Shown here: one piece after another, positions 33,245-45,125 of the stretch
How the letters are laid out: every line of letters starts with the position of its first letter
Position numbering within the stretch: position 1 is the first letter of the stretch
From: Muscardinus avellanarius
Lineage: Eukaryota; Chordata; Mammalia; Rodentia; Gliridae
Direction: 5' to 3'
Length of the DNA stretch: 64,000 nt
NCBI GenBank assembly: GCA_963383645.1
Contig: OY726563.1
Coordinates: forward strand, 38,779,831-38,843,830
Notes under the pieces: generated by a model
Database searches by the model: none
The model's input: the letters and a program-made list of their open reading frames with translations, nothing else
What the model was told of the DNA's origin: nothing
Position numbers and translations under genes: made by a program

Positions 33245-34275
33245 AAATAAAATATCTGATTCATGGATAAACAAAACATTAACAAGCCAAATATAGCAAT
33301 GCATACAAAGAATTATGTAGCATGACCAAATGGGATTTATCCGATGAATGCAAGGATGTTTTGCCATTGTAAAATAAATTAATACAATGTACCATACAAG
33401 TAGAATAAAAGCCAAAATGACATGATTATCTCAATAGACTCAGAGAAAGCAGCTAATAAAATTCAAAACCCTTCCATGATAAAAAAAAAAAAAACATTCA
33501 ATGAGCTAGGAATAGAAGGGCATCTTCAAAAAACAAACAAACCCCACATTCAAAGTTATACTTAATGGTAAAAGGAATGTTTTCCTATTAAGATTAGGAA
33601 CAGGAAAGTGATGCCAATTTTTGCCACATCCATCTTCTCTTTAACACTACCCTGGAGATTATAATCAGACTAGCCAATGAAAATAAGTAAAAGGCATCCA
33701 GATTGGAAAATAAGAAGTAATATCTATTCACAAATGACATGCTCTTGTATATAGAAACCCCTAAGAAATTTGCTAAAAAACCCTACTAGGGCTAAATAGT
33801 CCAGCATATTTCAGGTACATGGTCAATATGCACATATTCATTTTATTCCTATACATTTTCAGTAGAAAATCCATAAACAAAATTAAGAATACAATTCCAT
33901 ACCTTATAGCAACAGAAAGAGTAAAAGACTTGTGAATAAATTTAACAAAAGAAATGTAAAACTTTTACTTTAAAACTACAAAATATTGTTGAAAATTTCC
34001 TATAAGCTCTAAATAAATAGAAAGATATTGCATGTTCATGGTGGCATTATTCCCCTAATTGATAATCTACAGACTAAGAATCTGACCCTAATATTATAGC
34101 TTTCTTGGAGGAAATTAGGATTGGTAAGAAAACAAGTGGAATAATGACAATGTGGGGAAAGGACTTGGTTCCACAAAAAAATAGAGAGTCAGAAAATAAA
34201 ACTAGACCCTCAAAGTCTATATTCTCAGTGAGAGAATACATTGGGAAATAGCCCATCTGCTGGTAATGGAAATTT
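33245..34275 (+). mobile_element. Old diverged L1 ORF2 fragment
   Basis: Weak but colinear resemblance to the L1 RT region: CATGACCAAATGGGATTTAT, then ATCTCAATAGACTCAGAGAA (the DxxxAF region), then ACAAATGACATGCTCTTGTA (decayed catalytic loop), then the C-terminal region. Many stops. An older mammalian L1 subfamily. Confidence 0.7.
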
Positions 34276-34565
34276 GCCACTATCTGAGCTCTGGTAGAAA
34301 AAGGCTTCCCTAGAAATTCGTAACTATAAGCCTATCCAAGTATGAGGTTGGAGATCACCTTTACACTTCCTATGCATGTATCCAGGAATGCCTGAGCAGA
34401 AAAATTAACATAAAGTGGCCCTGAACTGGTACTGTCAATCTGTTACACATAGCAAAAGCAAATGAAAATTCTCTCTGGTAATATACCCCTCAATCCAAGG
34501 GCCAATGTGTATGTGCCAATTACAGATGTGAGATAGAGTAGCTGCTCTAGAATATGACAGAGCTA

Positions 34566-34768
34566 AGCTGGGCATGGTGGTGCACGCTTATAATCCCTGC
34601 ACTTGGGAGGCTGAGACAGGAGGATTACACAGATTTGAAGCCAGCCTCAGCTACTTAGTGAGGCCCTCTGCGACTTAGTGAGGCCCTGTTTCCAAATAAA
34701 GAGTAAACACTAGGGCAGGGGGTGTACCTCGGAGGTCAAATGTCCCTGGGTTCCATCCCCAAACCCAC
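34566..34768 (+). mobile_element. B1-dID (MEN) SINE
   Basis: Starts AGCTGGGCATGGTGGTGCAC. The ID half reads GCAGGGGGTGTACCTCGGAG, then CCTGGGTTCCATCCCCA. It is followed directly by the GAA tract. Confidence 0.85.
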
Positions 34769-34770
34769 AA

Positions 34771-34804
<34 letters not shown>

Positions 34805-34892
34805 AGAAGAAGAAGAAGAAGAAGAAGAAGAAGAAGAAGAAGAAGGAGAAGAAGAAGAAGAAGAAGAAGATGATGATGAAGAAGAAGGAGAC
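34769..34892 (+). repeat. (GAA)n microsatellite at the SINE tail
   Basis: About 120 bp of almost pure GAA/AAG with a few GGA and GAT interruptions. It gives poly-Glu, poly-Leu and poly-Ser frames that are not genes. A long homopurine run of this kind can form triplex DNA. Confidence 0.95.
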
Positions 34893-36237
34893 AGAGCTTT
34901 GGTTTTTGTGGGCCTAAAGGCAACTTTGGGGAGGCTATTAGGCAAGGAAACAATAAGATTATATTTGTCTATTGGAAATGTAACTCTGGTGGCAATAAAA
35001 AGCATGGGTCAGAATAGAGATGAGACTGGTCCCAGGAAGCCAAGAGAAAGTAGGCAATTAAAGAAGGAAGTGTAATGAAAGATCCTAAGAAATGGAACTA
35101 AGTCAGTGGTAAGTGGGTTGATACCTAGCATGCATATTTGAGAGCTCTGTCTGATGACTGATTGAATATAGATATGAGAGTGTGATCACAGGAGTGATTT
35201 AACTAGAACTCCATTAAGAATGATAGAAGATAGTGGACAAACAAAAATTCATGGGGATATGAGCTTGCTAGACATAATATACTTAGCTTAGGAATCATTA
35301 ATAGAAGGATAACTGTACACATAATTCAAACACTTTTTATAAAACTAAGACATGCAATTCATAGTAAATATTGGCCAATGGAGAAATCACAAGAAAATCT
35401 AGGACCTATTTGAAACTGAAAAATAACTAAAATGTTATATATTAAAATGTTTCAGGTGTACATGAAGCAGCATGAAGAATAAAAGTCCTTTAAATGCATA
35501 TATTAAGAAATAAATCTAAAAATTGTTCTCAGAAAAACAAGCAAAAATTAAAACGGGGGAAAGAGTAAAGCCACGAATTAATAAATGAGAAAAATATATA
35601 GAACAGCAAATCCAAAGGATTTTGAAAAAGCAAATAAAATTTACAGGTCTCTAACGAGCCATAGTAAGAAATTAAAGAGAAAAGGAAGAAATAACCAATA
35701 CTAGCCATAAACAAGGAGTATTTACTAAAGTACATGAAGGAAAAGTTGGTAGAACTGAATGGATAAACAGAAAAAAACCCACAATTATAGTTGCACACTT
35801 CAAATGCCCTCTCTCAACAATTTTAGGTAAATGAAAATCAGCAAGGATGAATAATGCAATAATACCATTAACCAACAGGATTTAATAGAACACTACACCC
35901 AATGAAAGTAAAACACACATTTTTTTCAAAGGTCTATGAAATATTCACCAATATTAAGCCATTACCTGTATCATAAAACAGACCTCACAAATGTTTAAAA
36001 CTGAAATCATACAGAGTATATATACTGACCATAATGGAATCACCCAATAAATGAGTAGCATTAAGAAAACAGGAAAGTTAAACAAATTTTGAAAATAAGC
36101 CATGAGTCAAAGAGAAAATCTGAACGAAAATTTAAAAACACAAAGAACTAAATGAATACACATATCAAAATATATGCAAGATGGCTAAAGTATTAGTGAG
36201 AAAGAAATTTAGAGAACCAAATACTTACATTAGAAAG

Positions 36238-36345
36238 GAAAAGATGGGTGGGAAGTGAGGCAGGGCTAAATGAGTGATGTGTGCATGTATGCCTCTAACA
36301 TCTTGTACCCCATTAAGATGTATGACTACAATGCACCAATATAAA
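36238..36345 (+). mobile_element. L1 3'UTR stub
   Basis: Ends ATGACTACAATGCACCAATA. Only the last 100 bp or so of an L1. Confidence 0.8.
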
Positions 36346-36514
36346 AAGTAAGAAAAGAAAGAAGAAAAGGTCTCAATAATATAAGTTCTCACCTCAAGTG
36401 AAAGCAGGTAGAGAGAAGGAAATAATATAGGTAAAAATGAAAGTGAAAAAATAGATAAAAATCAGTGAAACAAAACCTTTTCTTTGAGAGATTAACAAAA
36501 CTGACAAACTTCTA

Positions 36515-36632
36515 GCAAGAGAGGGGGGATGGGGCGGGAGCTGCGGAAGGGTTCACCGAGTGCTGTGTGTATATATGCCCCTATCACTCTGAACTTTATC
36601 ACAATATGTGATTACATTGAACCAATAAAAAA
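36515..36632 (+). mobile_element. L1 3'UTR stub
   Basis: Ends GATTACATTGAACCAATAAA. Inserted in the old L1 at the conserved sequence near CTTCTAGCAAGAG. Confidence 0.8.
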
Positions 36633-37049
36633 TGTAAAGTGACAAATAGAAAAAGAGAGAAGACACAGTAATGAAATGAACCAGTTCCTCAAAAACCGCA
36701 ATTACCAGCTATTTGAAAAGTCACTCAAAATATTCAGGTTTACACATTAGCTCTCTCTTATAGGGAGCTGCCATGCCTCCCAGTTCAAAAGTGTATTCTA
36801 TAGATCAGTAACATACTTACATGTAATTACAGTTTACTATGCAACAAAAATGATTCAAGAAGAAAAATAACAATACAGTGTCTATTTACCTTTGCATGGG
36901 CAATTGCTTACATTACTCTACTTTTAGCATTTGTACTTGGATAAAATGCTTAGGTATGTATAGGAATGTCACAGTTCAAGATGATACTAGCCCAGACACA
37001 AAGTATTAAAATTATTTTCTGAAGATTTAAAATATCACCACAATGACCT

Positions 37050-37226
37050 AGTCAGGCATGATGGTTCGCAATTATAATCCCAGTACTTGGGAGACTGAGA
37101 CAAGAGAATTGCAGGTTTGAGGCCATCCTCAGCAACTTAGTAAGACGCTGTTTCCAAATAAGAAAATAAAAAAGGACTGAGAGTGTAGCCCAGAGACAGG
37201 ATGTCCCTGGGTTCCATCCCCAGTAC
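37050..37226 (+). mobile_element. B1-dID (MEN) SINE
   Basis: Starts GTCAGGCATGATGGTTCGCA and ends CCTGGGTTCCATCCCCAGTA. Confidence 0.8.
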
Positions 37227-37627
37227 AAAAAAATACAAAACCAAACAAACAAAAAAACCCCACACAGTTACACAAAACCCAACCAATAGGAAATAGATTT
37301 GAATGGTCCTCTAACAATTACAAAAATGGTATTTGTAATTGAAAACCTTCTCCCTTCAAAAAAAAAAAAGAAAAAGAAAAAAGAAAACTGTCCTGGGTGA
37401 GATGTTTTCACTGAAGAATTCTATAAAATAGTCAAAAAAGAATTAATATTAATTATTATAAAATTTATATAATCTCTCCCAGAAAATACAAGAAAGACTA
37501 CCTTACTTGTTTAATAAGGTGAGTATAAAATCAGATAAATACAGTACAAAAAGGGAAACTACAGACAGATACCTGTCATGAATTTAGATACAAAATCCAT
37601 AAAAAAAATATTGTTAGACTGAATCCA

Positions 37628-37812
37628 TCAGCCAGGTGCAGTGGTGTGTGCCTGTGATCCTAGTACTTGGGAGGCTGAGACACGAGGATTACAGGTTCAA
37701 AGCCAACTTCAGTAACTTAGCAAGACTCTCAGCAACTCAACAAGACCCTGTTCCAAAATAAAAAAAAAATAGCTTGGAGGTACAGTACCCCTGATTTAAA
37801 TCCCAAGCAAAA
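37628..37812 (+). mobile_element. B1-dID (MEN) SINE
   Basis: Starts CAGCCAGGTGCAGTGGTGTG. The ID half is short and decayed (TAGCTTGGAGGTACAGTACC). Confidence 0.75.
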
Positions 37813-38579
37813 CAGAAACAATCTGCAGTCAATATGAAAAAATAACTGTTAAACCTGAGAATCAGGTATATAAGTGTATGTCATTTTCTGAATTCTTTGT
37901 ATTTGTAACAGAGTCACTCATTCACTCATTCCCTGAGAAGAAATGACAATGGGACCGTTTCACTAAGTCCAACAACACAGACAGTTTTTTCCAAAAATTA
38001 GAATATATTGTCTTTTTTCTTTCATATTAAAATTAAGTAATTAGTTTGCTTTTAATGGCCCTGCTGTTTACCAAAAAAAACCTCAACAATTTTAAAAGTA
38101 TGATCACTACTGTCTCTTACTTTTGCGATGGCCCACATTCTCCCTTCAGTGTCTTTGCTTTCCTAAATAAGGTTCTGTCTTTGTCAATAAACATTAAAGT
38201 GTGCTCACACTCAGTGGGCTAGAGTGTTTCCATGATGGGAGGTAAGCTGGATATGAGACAGGTGGGGAAAGAGCCATTTCTAATCTTGTTTTTCATGTTC
38301 ACTCCATGGCCTACCTTTTTTAGGTGGAAAAGTGATAGAAATATGCAAGATCTTTAAAAATACCCTTTTCTTTCTCCCTCTCATGCTTCTTCTCTCCCTT
38401 CATATTCTTCTGTTTTATGGGATTCCATTCATCTAAATCACAGTTGTGGATTTGTTTTCTACCTAGTACTAACTGCAAATATTTACACAAAGAGATCTGT
38501 GAGTCAAAGGACCTCCAAGTCTAGCTTTGCTTCACCAATAGCTAATTGTTTGCTTTGGGGCAAATCTCTCTACCTTTCT
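37813..38579. other. Unique intergenic sequence
   Basis: No gene. A stretch near 38120-38200 (CTAAATAAGGTTCTGTCTTT, then CAATAAACATTAAA) could be an LTR end but is not diagnostic. Confidence 0.35.
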
Positions 38580-38926
38580 TGGGGGGGTAGATTAGATTAA
38601 ACTAAGGGGAATTCTACCTCCAAGCTACACCCTCAGCCCCATTTTATTTTATTTTATTTATTTATTTTTTGGTGGTACTGGGGTTCCTGGAAACTCTTCT
38701 ACCTCCAGGCTACACTCCCAGACTATTTTTATACTTTTTTAAAATTTGGAAACAGGGTCTCTTATGCCAGCGTGGCTGGCTTAGAACCTGCGTGATCCTC
38801 CTGTCTCCGCCTCCCAAGCGCAGGGATTACAAGCGTGCACCACCATGCCCGGTTATTTTTTTTAATTTTGAAACAAGGTCTTGCTAATTTGCTGAGTGGC
38901 TTAGGCATGTGCCACCATGCCTAGGG
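38580..38926 (-). mobile_element. B1-dID (MEN) SINE interrupted by a second SINE
   Basis: The outer SINE is in two parts (38580-38655 and 38857-38926). Between them, at about 38660-38856, is a SINE of the altered-tRNA-half subfamily (complement GTACTGGGGTTCCTGGAAAC, then AAGCGTGCACCACCATGCCC). Confidence 0.75.
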
Positions 38927-39077
38927 TCTCTCTATCTTCTTAATTTCACCTGGAAAATTAGAAATTTGGGTTAGTCTCAGATCTAAATGTCTAGAAGAAT
39001 AAAGACATTTGATGGAGGACATAAAATTTTTACATAATTCATAAAACTGTAAAAATTTCAGTTAAATCTGTGTTTTC

Positions 39078-39253
39078 AGCTGAGTGTGTTGGGAGGCTGA
39101 GACAGGAGGATCGTGGTTTGCAGCCAGCCTCAGCTACTTAGTGAGGTCCTTTGCAACTCAGTGAGACCTTGTTTCAAAATAAAGAATAAAAAATAGGGCT
39201 GGGGGTGTAGCTCAGAGGTAGAATGCCCTTGGGTTTCATTCCCAGTATCACAA
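39078..39253 (+). mobile_element. B1-dID (MEN) SINE, 5' end shortened
   Basis: B1 half partly deleted (GCTGAGTGTGTTGGGAGGCT). The ID half is well kept (GGGCTGGGGGTGTAGCTCAG). Confidence 0.8.
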
Positions 39254-39691
39254 AAAAATTAATGTGTTTTCAATTCTGTGATAATCTAGGTAGCTGATGT
39301 GATTAACTCTTTCTCTGAGTGGAGCACAATTGTCTGTTTGTTCTAGCATCATATAAATGCAATTTATGTTAACATGACTTACTCATGTAGTCCCCAACGT
39401 AACATTCTCCATCATCAAGACCTCGAACAAACCTTGACAATGTTGACGCACAACTCCTAGGAAAAAGAGACTCATGAGCCAGCTGCTACTTTCATTCATG
39501 GACACTGAGTAGGATTTTTCACTGAGCTAAACTTGATGCACTCCTGTCCCCTTAACAAATGTTTGCAAAAACTCAGTCACACCAAATATATTCTAGTTTT
39601 TATGAAGGATTTTGTGGAATAACAGGGAAGAATGAGGTTAAACAACATATAGTATTTTATGTAAATTCTTCTCAATCAAAACCATCTCTCC

Positions 39692-39887
39692 TTTGTTTTT
39701 GTGGTACATGGGGGTTCAACCCAGGAGCTATATCCCCAGCACTATTTTATTTTTTGTTTTGAAACAGGGCCTCACGAGATTGATGAAAGTCTCAGTAAAG
39801 CAGCTGAGGCTGCCTGCGCACCTGCAATCCTCTCATCTCAGCCTCCCAAGTACAGGGATTACAGGGGTGCACCACCACATCCAGCTC
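39692..39887 (-). mobile_element. B1-dID (MEN) SINE
   Basis: Complement of the ID half (GGGGGTTCAACCCAGGAGCT) and of the B1 half ending GCACCACCACATCCAGCT. Confidence 0.8.
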
Positions 39888-41680
39888 CATCTCTCCTTCA
39901 AGTCTCTAATTTGAGCTTCCAGCTACTGTTTTTCTCTCCTTCCCCAAATTCAGATCCAAACAGCATTCAGCTACGTTCTCCTCTTTATTGTTCTTTTTAA
40001 AAAAAATATAAAGCAGCTTTTTCTTTCAGTGAGGAATGTGTGCCTTGGAGTTTCAGTTTTCCTGCTCTGTATCCTTAGCAAAGTATCACCTCAACAAAGT
40101 CTTTTTCTGCATACAAGGAAATGCCTCTTCTGGATACTAAGATCAATTTTTCCACTTCTAGGCATTTGAAAGCAAATATCCCTTTGCCTGTTAAGGGCTG
40201 AGCTTGCTGTGGGAAGCAGCCTTCTTGGCTCTGAGGTTTCAATTATGTACAAAGCATTGAACAATTTTCTCCTGGAACTATGCCCCCATCCCCAGTACGC
40301 TGTGTGCAGCAGACCTTCCAGCCTACCTCCCAGGCACCGAGATCATTAACCAACTCTGAACTCGCCCTGGACCCAGGCCCCTAATTTTGTCAGAAACCAA
40401 TCTACTCATAAGGTTGGCTTTCATATTCTATCCAAACTTGATTGGAATAATCTACTTAATTAGAAGGAAAAATAGGAGCGTGGTTACCATTGTGCAAGTA
40501 CAATTTTCTCAGATGATTAGACACTTTTTCTTTTGAAATGAATAAATAAGAGGGAGAGAGGGGCCGAATCATAATGGTACAGGTTTTACTTTTTAAAGTT
40601 GGAATAAAATTAGCATAATTTTCCTTTTATTAAGCTACAGTAGATAGAAAGCACATTATAGACACTGTAGGTGGAGATGTGGGTGGACGCATAGGAGGGG
40701 AAATGAGAGAACATTGAAAATACAGCTGAAATAATGAGCATGGAAGATAAAGAACGGCAGCAAGGATCAGGCTGCAGGATGGAAGTGTCCCAGCTCTGAT
40801 GGCACACAAAGGGGATGGAGCATGAAAAATCAGAGGGAACCATTCAGCTGAGCTGGGAAATTGGGGTGGCCTGGACTAATGGATCTGGGCAGAAATAGCA
40901 AGAGACCGAAGAATGCCCTGCCATTGACTAGGAGTTGAAAATTACGCCTTGGACTTAAGGGGGGGGGGGATCCATGAGAGTACCATTCATAAAAAATATC
41001 CAGTTTTATCCACACTAACCCTGATGGAAGTGGAAACTACACAACTCAGCTATACAACTTGTTTTCATTGGTCATGGAGTGAGCTTGCCAGGATATAGAA
41101 CATTGGTTTTAATGGTAATTTTGCTCACTTCATTCAAGAGATGGACAACACAAGCCTACACACACACCTCCCCTTCCCCGTTCATTTTTTACAAGCGAGG
41201 AAGTGAAGGCTCAAAGAGGGTATGCAAACTAAGGGATTTTTTTAAAAAATTAAATTCTTGAGAGGCAGACAACCAAATCACTGCATTTGATTTCCATAGG
41301 AAGTGCTCTGTGGCTTGCCATAGAGCAGACAGTGAATCAAGAAATTGACAGGATTAAGGGAAGTGATTTGAATTTTCAAAGGATGTTTACCAACTAATAC
41401 ATAAATCTGAATTGAAGATTTCCTAGTATAACCTGAGCCTGGCATAATATTTAGATGGTTTTATACTTTCAGCTACAAATCTGGAAAGCTCAGGGAGTTG
41501 TCTGCACAGGTTTTCTCTCTCTAAAGCTTATCCCTTAGTTCCAAATGGGTTCCAGGGATATCATCCATTCAGTTGGTTCTCCTCACACCTCCCAGGAAGG
41601 GGCTTTTCTCTAACTCTCTCCTTGGTCAGAATCTCCTTCTCACTCATACTTTTTCAAGACTTACCCCTCTTGATATTTCC
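39888..41680. other. Unique intergenic sequence
   Basis: About 1.8 kb with moderate GC and no repeat that I recognise. No splice-bounded open frame, though non-coding exons could not be seen by eye. Confidence 0.4.
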
Positions 41681-41879
41681 TTCCTTCCTTCCTTCCTTCC
41701 TGTACTGGGGATTAGACCCAGAAACATTCTACTTCTGAGCTATAACCCCAGCCCTATTTATTTTTAAATTTTGAAACAGGGTATCACTAAGTTATGGAGC
41801 ACTGGCCTGGAACCTAGGATCCTCCTGTCTCAGCCTTCCAAGTATTGGGATTACAGGCGGGTACCACTACACCTGGCTC
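41681..41879 (-). mobile_element. (TTCC)n tract plus B1-dID (MEN) SINE
   Basis: Five TTCC units at 41681-41700 lie at the tail side of a reverse-strand SINE (complement GGGGATTAGACCCAGAAACA to GTACCACTACACCTGGCT). Confidence 0.8.
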
Positions 41880-42106
41880 CTACTCCCTTTTTCCTATCAT
41901 AATTGCCCTTGTTGGATATTGAGAGGAGTTTTAATTGCCCAGTAAAAATGGAACCGATTTTTTTTTGCAGTGCAGAGAATTAAATCCAGGGTCTCACACA
42001 AGAAGAACTATAATTTTTGTGAATGAAAATTAGATCACCTTTACTCAAGGAAAAGGATCATTTTTCTCCAGTATCATAATTAATTGGTCAATAAATGATA
42101 ACTTCC

Positions 42107-42195
42107 AGCCAGGTGTGATGGTCAATATTTGAGGCCAGCCTCAGAAATTTAGGGCTGGTAATGTAGAATGTCCCTGGGTTCAATCTTCAGTACAA
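42107..42195 (+). mobile_element. B1-dID (MEN) SINE with large internal deletion
   Basis: The first 20 bp of the B1 half (CCAGGTGTGATGGTCAATAT), a short middle, then the end of the ID half (TGTCCCTGGGTTCAATCTTC). About 90 bp in all. Confidence 0.65.
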
Positions 42196-43111
42196 AAACA
42201 AAACAAAACAAAAAACAGAGTGTCCCTGGCCATGAAGCAAAAGCACTAAGTTGAGCCTGGCCTAGATTAACAGAGCCACATTAACTGATCCACAGATCTA
42301 TGAGAATAAATGCTGGCTCTTTTAGGCCCTGAGTTTGGGGTGTGTGTTACACAACATATTGTGACATAGCTAATAGGTACATGGCTCTCTTCTCAGGCAC
42401 CATGAAAATTGGCCCCTTCCACAGGTGCTTATTCCAATCAAAAGTAACAATGCACACAAAATAATAAAAAAACACTCATAATGAGAAGATCAATCAACCA
42501 ATCAAAAGTAGCCCAGTAATGATGCAGATTAATAAACAAAGACTAACTAGCTATGATAACTATATTCCTTAAGTTCAAGAAACCAGATGAAAAATTGAAT
42601 ATGTTAGAGAATGGAAGATATATTTTATGACTTAAAACAAAGTCCTAAATTAAACATCCAGAGATTAAAAACACTACAATGTCAGAAACAAAAAGAAGGC
42701 ATTGTATGGAATTAATGGCAAATTAGACGTTGCAGAGGAAAATATTTGTGAACTTGAATACACAGCAATAGAAAGTAACAAAGAATATGGGAGGAAATCA
42801 ATAGAAATTAGTGAGTTTTGTAGCATTTTTAGCATCCTAATATATATTTGAAGTTCCCTAAAGAAGATGGGGGAAAGAAAGAGAAAAAATACTTAAAGAA
42901 GTAATAGAAAAAACTTTTCAAGTATGATGAAAAATATAAATCTACATATTCCTTTGTGTAAATAATCAGAAGAAAATAGCACCAAGCCACATAATAATCA
43001 AACTTCTAAAACAAACAATAAAACATCTAAAAATTGGGAAAAACACATTAGATACAATGGAACATAGATGAGGATGGCAGTAGAGTGATAATGAGAAGCA
43101 TTAGAAGTGAA

Positions 43112-43421
43112 TCTGGTGTGGTATTGCATATCTGTAATTCCAGTACTTGGAAGGCTGAGACAGGAGGACTGCAGCTTTGCAGCCAGCCTTAGCAACCTAA
43201 CAAGGCCCTCAGTAACTTAGTGAGACCATGTTTCAAATATTAAAAATTAGTTGAGCATGGTGGCACATACTTGTAATCTGAGTACTTGCCACGATGAGAC
43301 AAGAAGATCACAGGTTTGAGGACAGCCTCAGTAAGTAGTGAGATCCTGTTTCCAAATAAAATAGGTCTGGGGGTGTAGCTCAGAGGGAGAATGTCTCTGA
43401 GTTCAATCCAAAGTACCATCC
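43112..43421 (+). mobile_element. Two B1-dID SINEs in tandem (first lacks its ID half)
   Basis: A B1 monomer at 43112-43238 (AGTACTTGGAAGGCTGAGAC) is joined to a complete dimer at 43251-43421 (GAGCATGGTGGCACATACTT, then GGTCTGGGGGTGTAGCTCAG). Confidence 0.75.

Positions 43422-43424
<3 letters not shown>

Positions 43425-43459
<35 letters not shown>
43425..43459 (+). repeat. (CA)n microsatellite at the SINE tail
   Basis: About 17 CA units directly after the SINE. Confidence 0.95.
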
Positions 43460-43461
<2 letters not shown>

Positions 43462-43796
43462 GAAAGAAAAAAGAAAAAGAGAAATAATACAAATAGGAAG
43501 ACAATATATTTAAAATATTGAAAGAAAAAGAATTATCAACATAGAATTCTTTCCCAGGAAAAATATTTTTAGAAAATAAATGCAAAATAAAATATTTGTG
43601 GACCCATAAACCTGAAGGAATTAATCATTAGCAGGCCCGCACTATAAAAAATGTTAAAGAGATTCTTCGAGAAGATGGAAAATAATACCACATGCAATTC
43701 TGGATCTGCACAAAGTAATGAAGAACACCTGAACAATATGGATGTCTATTAAAAATAAGTTCTCATTATTTAAACCCCTTTAATAAATAATTGACC

Positions 43797-44025
43797 ATCT
43801 AAAGTAGGAATTAGGAACAATTTTCTGTGAAGGAACAGATCAAAAATACTTTGTGTTGTGGGTCATATGGTCTCATTCATAGCACTCAATTCTACTATTA
43901 TTGCATGAAAGCAACCATAAACAATACATAAATGACTGAGTGTAATTATTTCCAATAAAACTTTATTTACCAAAACAGGTGGCAATCTTAATTTGACTCA
44001 TGAACTGTAGTTTGTCAAATCTCAG
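43797..44025 (+). mobile_element. hAT-type non-autonomous DNA transposon (family uncertain)
   Basis: The sequence follows a well-known mammalian MER pattern: TTGTGGGTCATATGGTCTCA, then AAAGCAACCATAAACAATAC, then CAATAAAACTTTATTTACCA, ending GAACTGTAGTTTGTCAAATC. Non-coding. Confidence 0.6.
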
Positions 44026-44339
44026 CTAAACAAATAAGAATACATTATAGGGTTTCTTTTGTAAAAAAAAAATCCATATGCCAAAAGACATGCCAAGAAA
44101 AGCAATAAGACTGGAAGGTAGAGATGAAAAGGTACGACAGTGTGGCTATGCTAAGTATGAGGTATTATAATGTCACCTGAAGATAGACTGGGATAGCATA
44201 AAGATCAACCTTAGAACCTCCACTAAAGAACAAAACAAAGGATCATAACCAATAACTTAATAAAGGAGACAGATGGAATCATAAAATATTTCACCCAAAA
44301 GAATGGAAATATAATAGTAAAGGCATCAACTATTGTTGC

Positions 44340-44690
44340 ATTCAGCAATTCATTCAGCTTTTGTGGAACTACCAGACTATTTTTCAAAGCCACTGCACCA
44401 TTTTACATTCCGATCAGCAGTGTATGAGGAAGCCCATTTCTCTACATCCTCACCCCTGGCTTTCTTCTGACTTTTTGATGACAACCATCCCAGTGAATGC
44501 ACAATTGTATCTCATTCAGAGATGCCCTTTATCAGACTGAGCAAGTCTCCTTCAATTCCTAGTTTGCTGAGTGGTTTCTTTTATCATAAAATGTGCGTTG
44601 GATGCTATCAAATACTTTGTCATTTTATTTATATTCTCTATTTTGTGAGACACTTTCATCATCCTTTCACTTATTTAATCATGTTTTACT
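44340..44690 (-). mobile_element. Old L1 ORF2 fragment
   Basis: Complement of the diverged L1 C-terminal region (ATTTTACATTCCGATCAGCA, then TCTACATCCTCACCCCTGGC), joined to a second piece (GTTGGATGCTATCAAATACT) from the RT region. Confidence 0.55.
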
Positions 44691-44744
44691 TTTTCCTTAA
44701 ACATAGTTATAATGGCTATTTTGAAGTTTTTGCTTGTTTGTTTG

Positions 44745-44936
44745 TTTTGGTGGTACTGGGGTTCCTGGAAGCCCTTCTACCTCCAGGATACACTCCCAGA
44801 CCTATTTTTATATTTTTTATTTGGAAACAGGGTCTCCTAAGCCAGCGAGGCTGGCTTCGAACCTGAGCTGTCCTCCTGTCTCCGCCTTCCAAACGAGGGG
44901 ATTACAAGCGTGGGCTACCATGCCTATCTTATAAAA
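44745..44936 (-). mobile_element. B1-dID SINE, altered-tRNA-half subfamily, left arm of hairpin
   Basis: Complement reads GGTGGTACTGGGGTTCCTGG to GGGATTACAAGCGTGGGCTA. It lacks the usual GGTTCAATCCC near the end of the ID half, having CTTCCAGGAACCCCAG-type sequence instead. It pairs with the copy at 44949-45125. Confidence 0.8.
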
Positions 44937-44948
44937 AATTAAAAAAAT

Positions 44949-45124
44949 AAGCTGGGCGTGGTGGCGCACGCTTGTAATCCCCGCGCTTGTGAGGCAGAGA
45001 CAGGAGGATTGCAAGGCAGCCGCGCGCGCTGGCTTAGGAGACCCTGTTTCCAAATAAAAATGTAAAAATAGGTCTGGGAGTGTAGCACAGAGGTAGAAGG
45101 GCTTCCAGGAGCCCCAGTGCCACC

Positions 45125-45125
<1 letters not shown>
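44949..45125 (+). mobile_element. B1-dID SINE, altered-tRNA-half subfamily, right arm of hairpin
   Basis: Starts AAGCTGGGCGTGGTGGCGCA and ends GGGCTTCCAGGAGCCCCAGT. It is nearly the reverse complement of 44745-44936, with a short AT-rich spacer between them. Confidence 0.8.

Larger units (their letters stand above)
35240..37620 (+). mobile_element. Old diverged L1 ORF2 fragment with later insertions
   Basis: Degenerate L1 ORF2 linker and RT sequence in pieces: about 35430-36200 (AAATGCATATATTAAGAAAT), 36380-36515 (GAGATTAACAAAACTGACAA), 36640-36760 and 37380-37620 (AGAAAATACAAGAAAGACTA, then ACCTGTCATGAATTTAGATA). It is interrupted by younger L1 3' stubs and a SINE. Confidence 0.6.
42430..43745 (+). 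mobile_element. Old L1 (L1M/HAL1-like) ORF1 region, interrupted by SINEs
   Basis: Diverged ORF1-type sequence, e.g. CACCAAGCCACATAATAATC, then AACCTGAAGGAATTAATCAT and AGCAGGCCCGCACTATAAAA near the C-terminal domain. No open frame. The SINE pair at 43112-43421 and the (CA)n tract split it. Whether it is L1M or HAL1 cannot be told by eye. Confidence 0.55.

Noticed and set aside
34722..35075. Glu-rich open frame (and Leu- and Ser-rich frames on the other strand)
   Set aside because: These are simply translations of the (GAA)n microsatellite and the flanking SINE.
39200..39250. tRNA-Ala-like sequences on both strands throughout the window
   Set aside because: They are the ID-like halves of dimeric SINEs; no copy has a complete cloverleaf outside a SINE.
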